From positions 682,001 to 746,000 of the forward strand of contig NZ_CP152376.1 of assembly GCF_038784515.1 (NCBI RefSeq): a stretch of DNA of 64,000 nucleotides, in the 5' to 3' direction. Shown here in pieces: positions 63,296-64,000 of the stretch. This DNA is from Rhodoferax sp. GW822-FHT02A01 (GTDB lineage Bacteria > Pseudomonadota > Gammaproteobacteria > Burkholderiales > Burkholderiaceae_C). The notes below the pieces were generated by a model that saw only the letters and a list, made by a program, of their open reading frames with translations, did no database searches and was not told the origin of the DNA. Each line of letters begins with the position of its first letter. Within the stretch, counting starts at the first letter, position 1. Position numbers and translations under genes: made by a program.

Positions 63296-64000
63296 GCCAC
63301 TTCCTTCCGTTTGGCCGCGCCCAGATAGGACTCGATCACGCGCGGGTCTTGCGCCAGTTGTTCGGCCGGGCCGTGAATCCCGATGGCGCCCATCTCCAGC
63401 ACGTAGGCATAGTCCGCAACCGCCAGTGCGGCGCGCGCATTCTGTTCCACCAGCACGATGGTCACGCCAGTCTCGCGCAAGCGCTCGATGATGGTGAATA
63501 TCTCCTTGACGACCAGCGGCGCCAGGCCCAGGCTGGGTTCATCCAGCATCAACACCTTGGGACCGGACATGAGCGAGCGGCCCACCGCCAGCATCTGGCG
63601 CTCGCCACCCGAGAGGGTGCCGGCGAGTTGCAGCCTGCGCTCTTTGAGGCGGGGGAACAAGGTGTAGACCTCGTCCATGCGGTCACGCCAGTGCGGATTG
63701 GCCAGACGCATCTGGCGAAAGCCGCCCAGCAGCAGGTTGTCTTCCACCGGCATGGTGCCAAACAGTTCGCGCTTCTCCGGCACCAGGGCCATGCCGCGCA
63801 TGACGCGCTCCTCCAGCGTCAGCGACTGGATGGGGTCGCCCTCCAGATCGATCTGTCCGTTGGCGGGCAGGATGCCCATCAGCGTGTTGAGCAGCGTGGA
63901 CTTGCCCGCGCCGTTGGGACCGATGACGGTGATCACGCTGCCTTGGTCCGCATGCAGGTCTATGCCGTGCAGAACCTCGGCGCGGCCATAGCCCGCACGC
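63292..64000 (-). CDS. livF: Branched-chain amino-acid ABC transporter ATP-binding protein (5' end cut)
   Basis: The frame is open to the right edge; the start is outside the window. Visible: GYGRAEVLHGIDLHADQGSV, Walker A GPNGAGKST, the Q-loop region GDPIQSLTLEERVMRG, signature LSGGERQMLAVGRSLM and Walker B VLMLDEPSLGLAPLV. This is the LivF pattern of hydrophobic amino-acid importers; the substrate could also be an aromatic or urea-type ligand. It is coupled (ATGA) to the acyl-CoA dehydrogenase, hinting at import and catabolism of a related carbon source. Confidence 0.9.
   Translation of the reverse strand, partial: RAGYGRAEVLHGIDLHADQGSVITVIGPNGAGKSTLLNTLMGILPANGQIDLEGDPIQSLTLEERVMRGMALVPEKRELFGTMPVEDNLLLGGFRQMRLANPHWRDRMDEVYTLFPRLKERRLQLAGTLSGGERQMLAVGRSLMSGPKVLMLDEPSLGLAPLVVKEIFTIIERLRETGVTIVLVEQNARAALAVADYAYVLEMGAIGIHGPAEQLAQDPRVIESYLGAAKRKEVA

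Overview
The window is a GC-rich (roughly 60% or more) chromosomal stretch from a nitrogen-fixing betaproteobacterium, most likely order Burkholderiales and probably family Comamonadaceae (Rhodoferax/Polaromonas-like). That placement is inferred from the protein style, the PEP-CTERM protein, and the C-rich/G-rich intergenic palindromes at 13.7 and 56.2 kb. No species can be named from sequence alone.

Region 1 (1-3.0 kb): a c-di-GMP signalling protein cut by the left edge, a hotdog thioesterase and a TerC-type membrane protein. Region 2 (3.0-18.6 kb): part of a molybdenum nitrogenase island. On the minus strand lies nifE-nifN-nifX, a DUF269 NifX-associated gene, a small CCE_0567-type gene and fdxB, behind a clear sigma-54 promoter at 7471-7485. 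Next come three tandem plus-strand small genes (7741-8568) that share a Trp-rich motif. A second minus-strand unit runs nifH-nifD-nifK, a FeSII (Shethna)-like [2Fe-2S] protein, three unknown small genes and a ferritin-like protein. Divergent from nifH is a plus-strand operon: truncated haemoglobin, an unknown 202-aa protein, draT, draG, an ArsC-like nitrogenase-associated protein and a FmdB-type zinc ribbon. nifH and the haemoglobin gene each have a -24/-12 promoter, and one perfect NifA site (TGT-N10-ACA) sits about 127 bp from both predicted start points. nifA, nifB, nifU, nifS, nifV and nifW are not in the window.

Region 3 (18.6-26.4 kb) is mixed: a TetR regulator divergent from a ketoacyl-ACP synthase, a DHFR-family reductase, a chemotaxis receptor, a truncated NAD(P)-binding remnant, a LysR regulator divergent from a beta-propeller protein, and an unknown protein. 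Region 4 (26.4-33.2 kb) handles molybdenum: a Tat-type molybdopterin-domain protein behind a ModE-like palindrome and a sigma-54-like element, a di-Mop protein, modE, and modA-nifX-like-modD-nifQ-modB-modC. It supplies Mo to FeMo-cofactor synthesis.

Region 5 (33.2-46.3 kb): acetyltransferase, a PEP-CTERM protein, small unknowns, an orphan ABC-type ATPase, three large GGDEF/EAL proteins, menA, a receiver protein and a Crp/Fnr regulator. Region 6 (46.4-50.5 kb): an overlapping uppP-hflK-hflC-terC-small membrane protein operon. Region 7 (50.6-64 kb): a glycine-zipper protein, a complete MdtABC-type RND pump with a NodT-family outer-membrane lipoprotein, a Ser/Gly/Thr-rich protein, an acyl-CoA dehydrogenase and the end of livF cut by the right edge.

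The strongest undescribed material lies around nitrogenase: the symmetric nifH/haemoglobin control region, the three-paralogue small-gene array, and a probable oxygen-protection set (FeSII-like, ferritin-like, haemoglobin) mixed with genes of unknown function.
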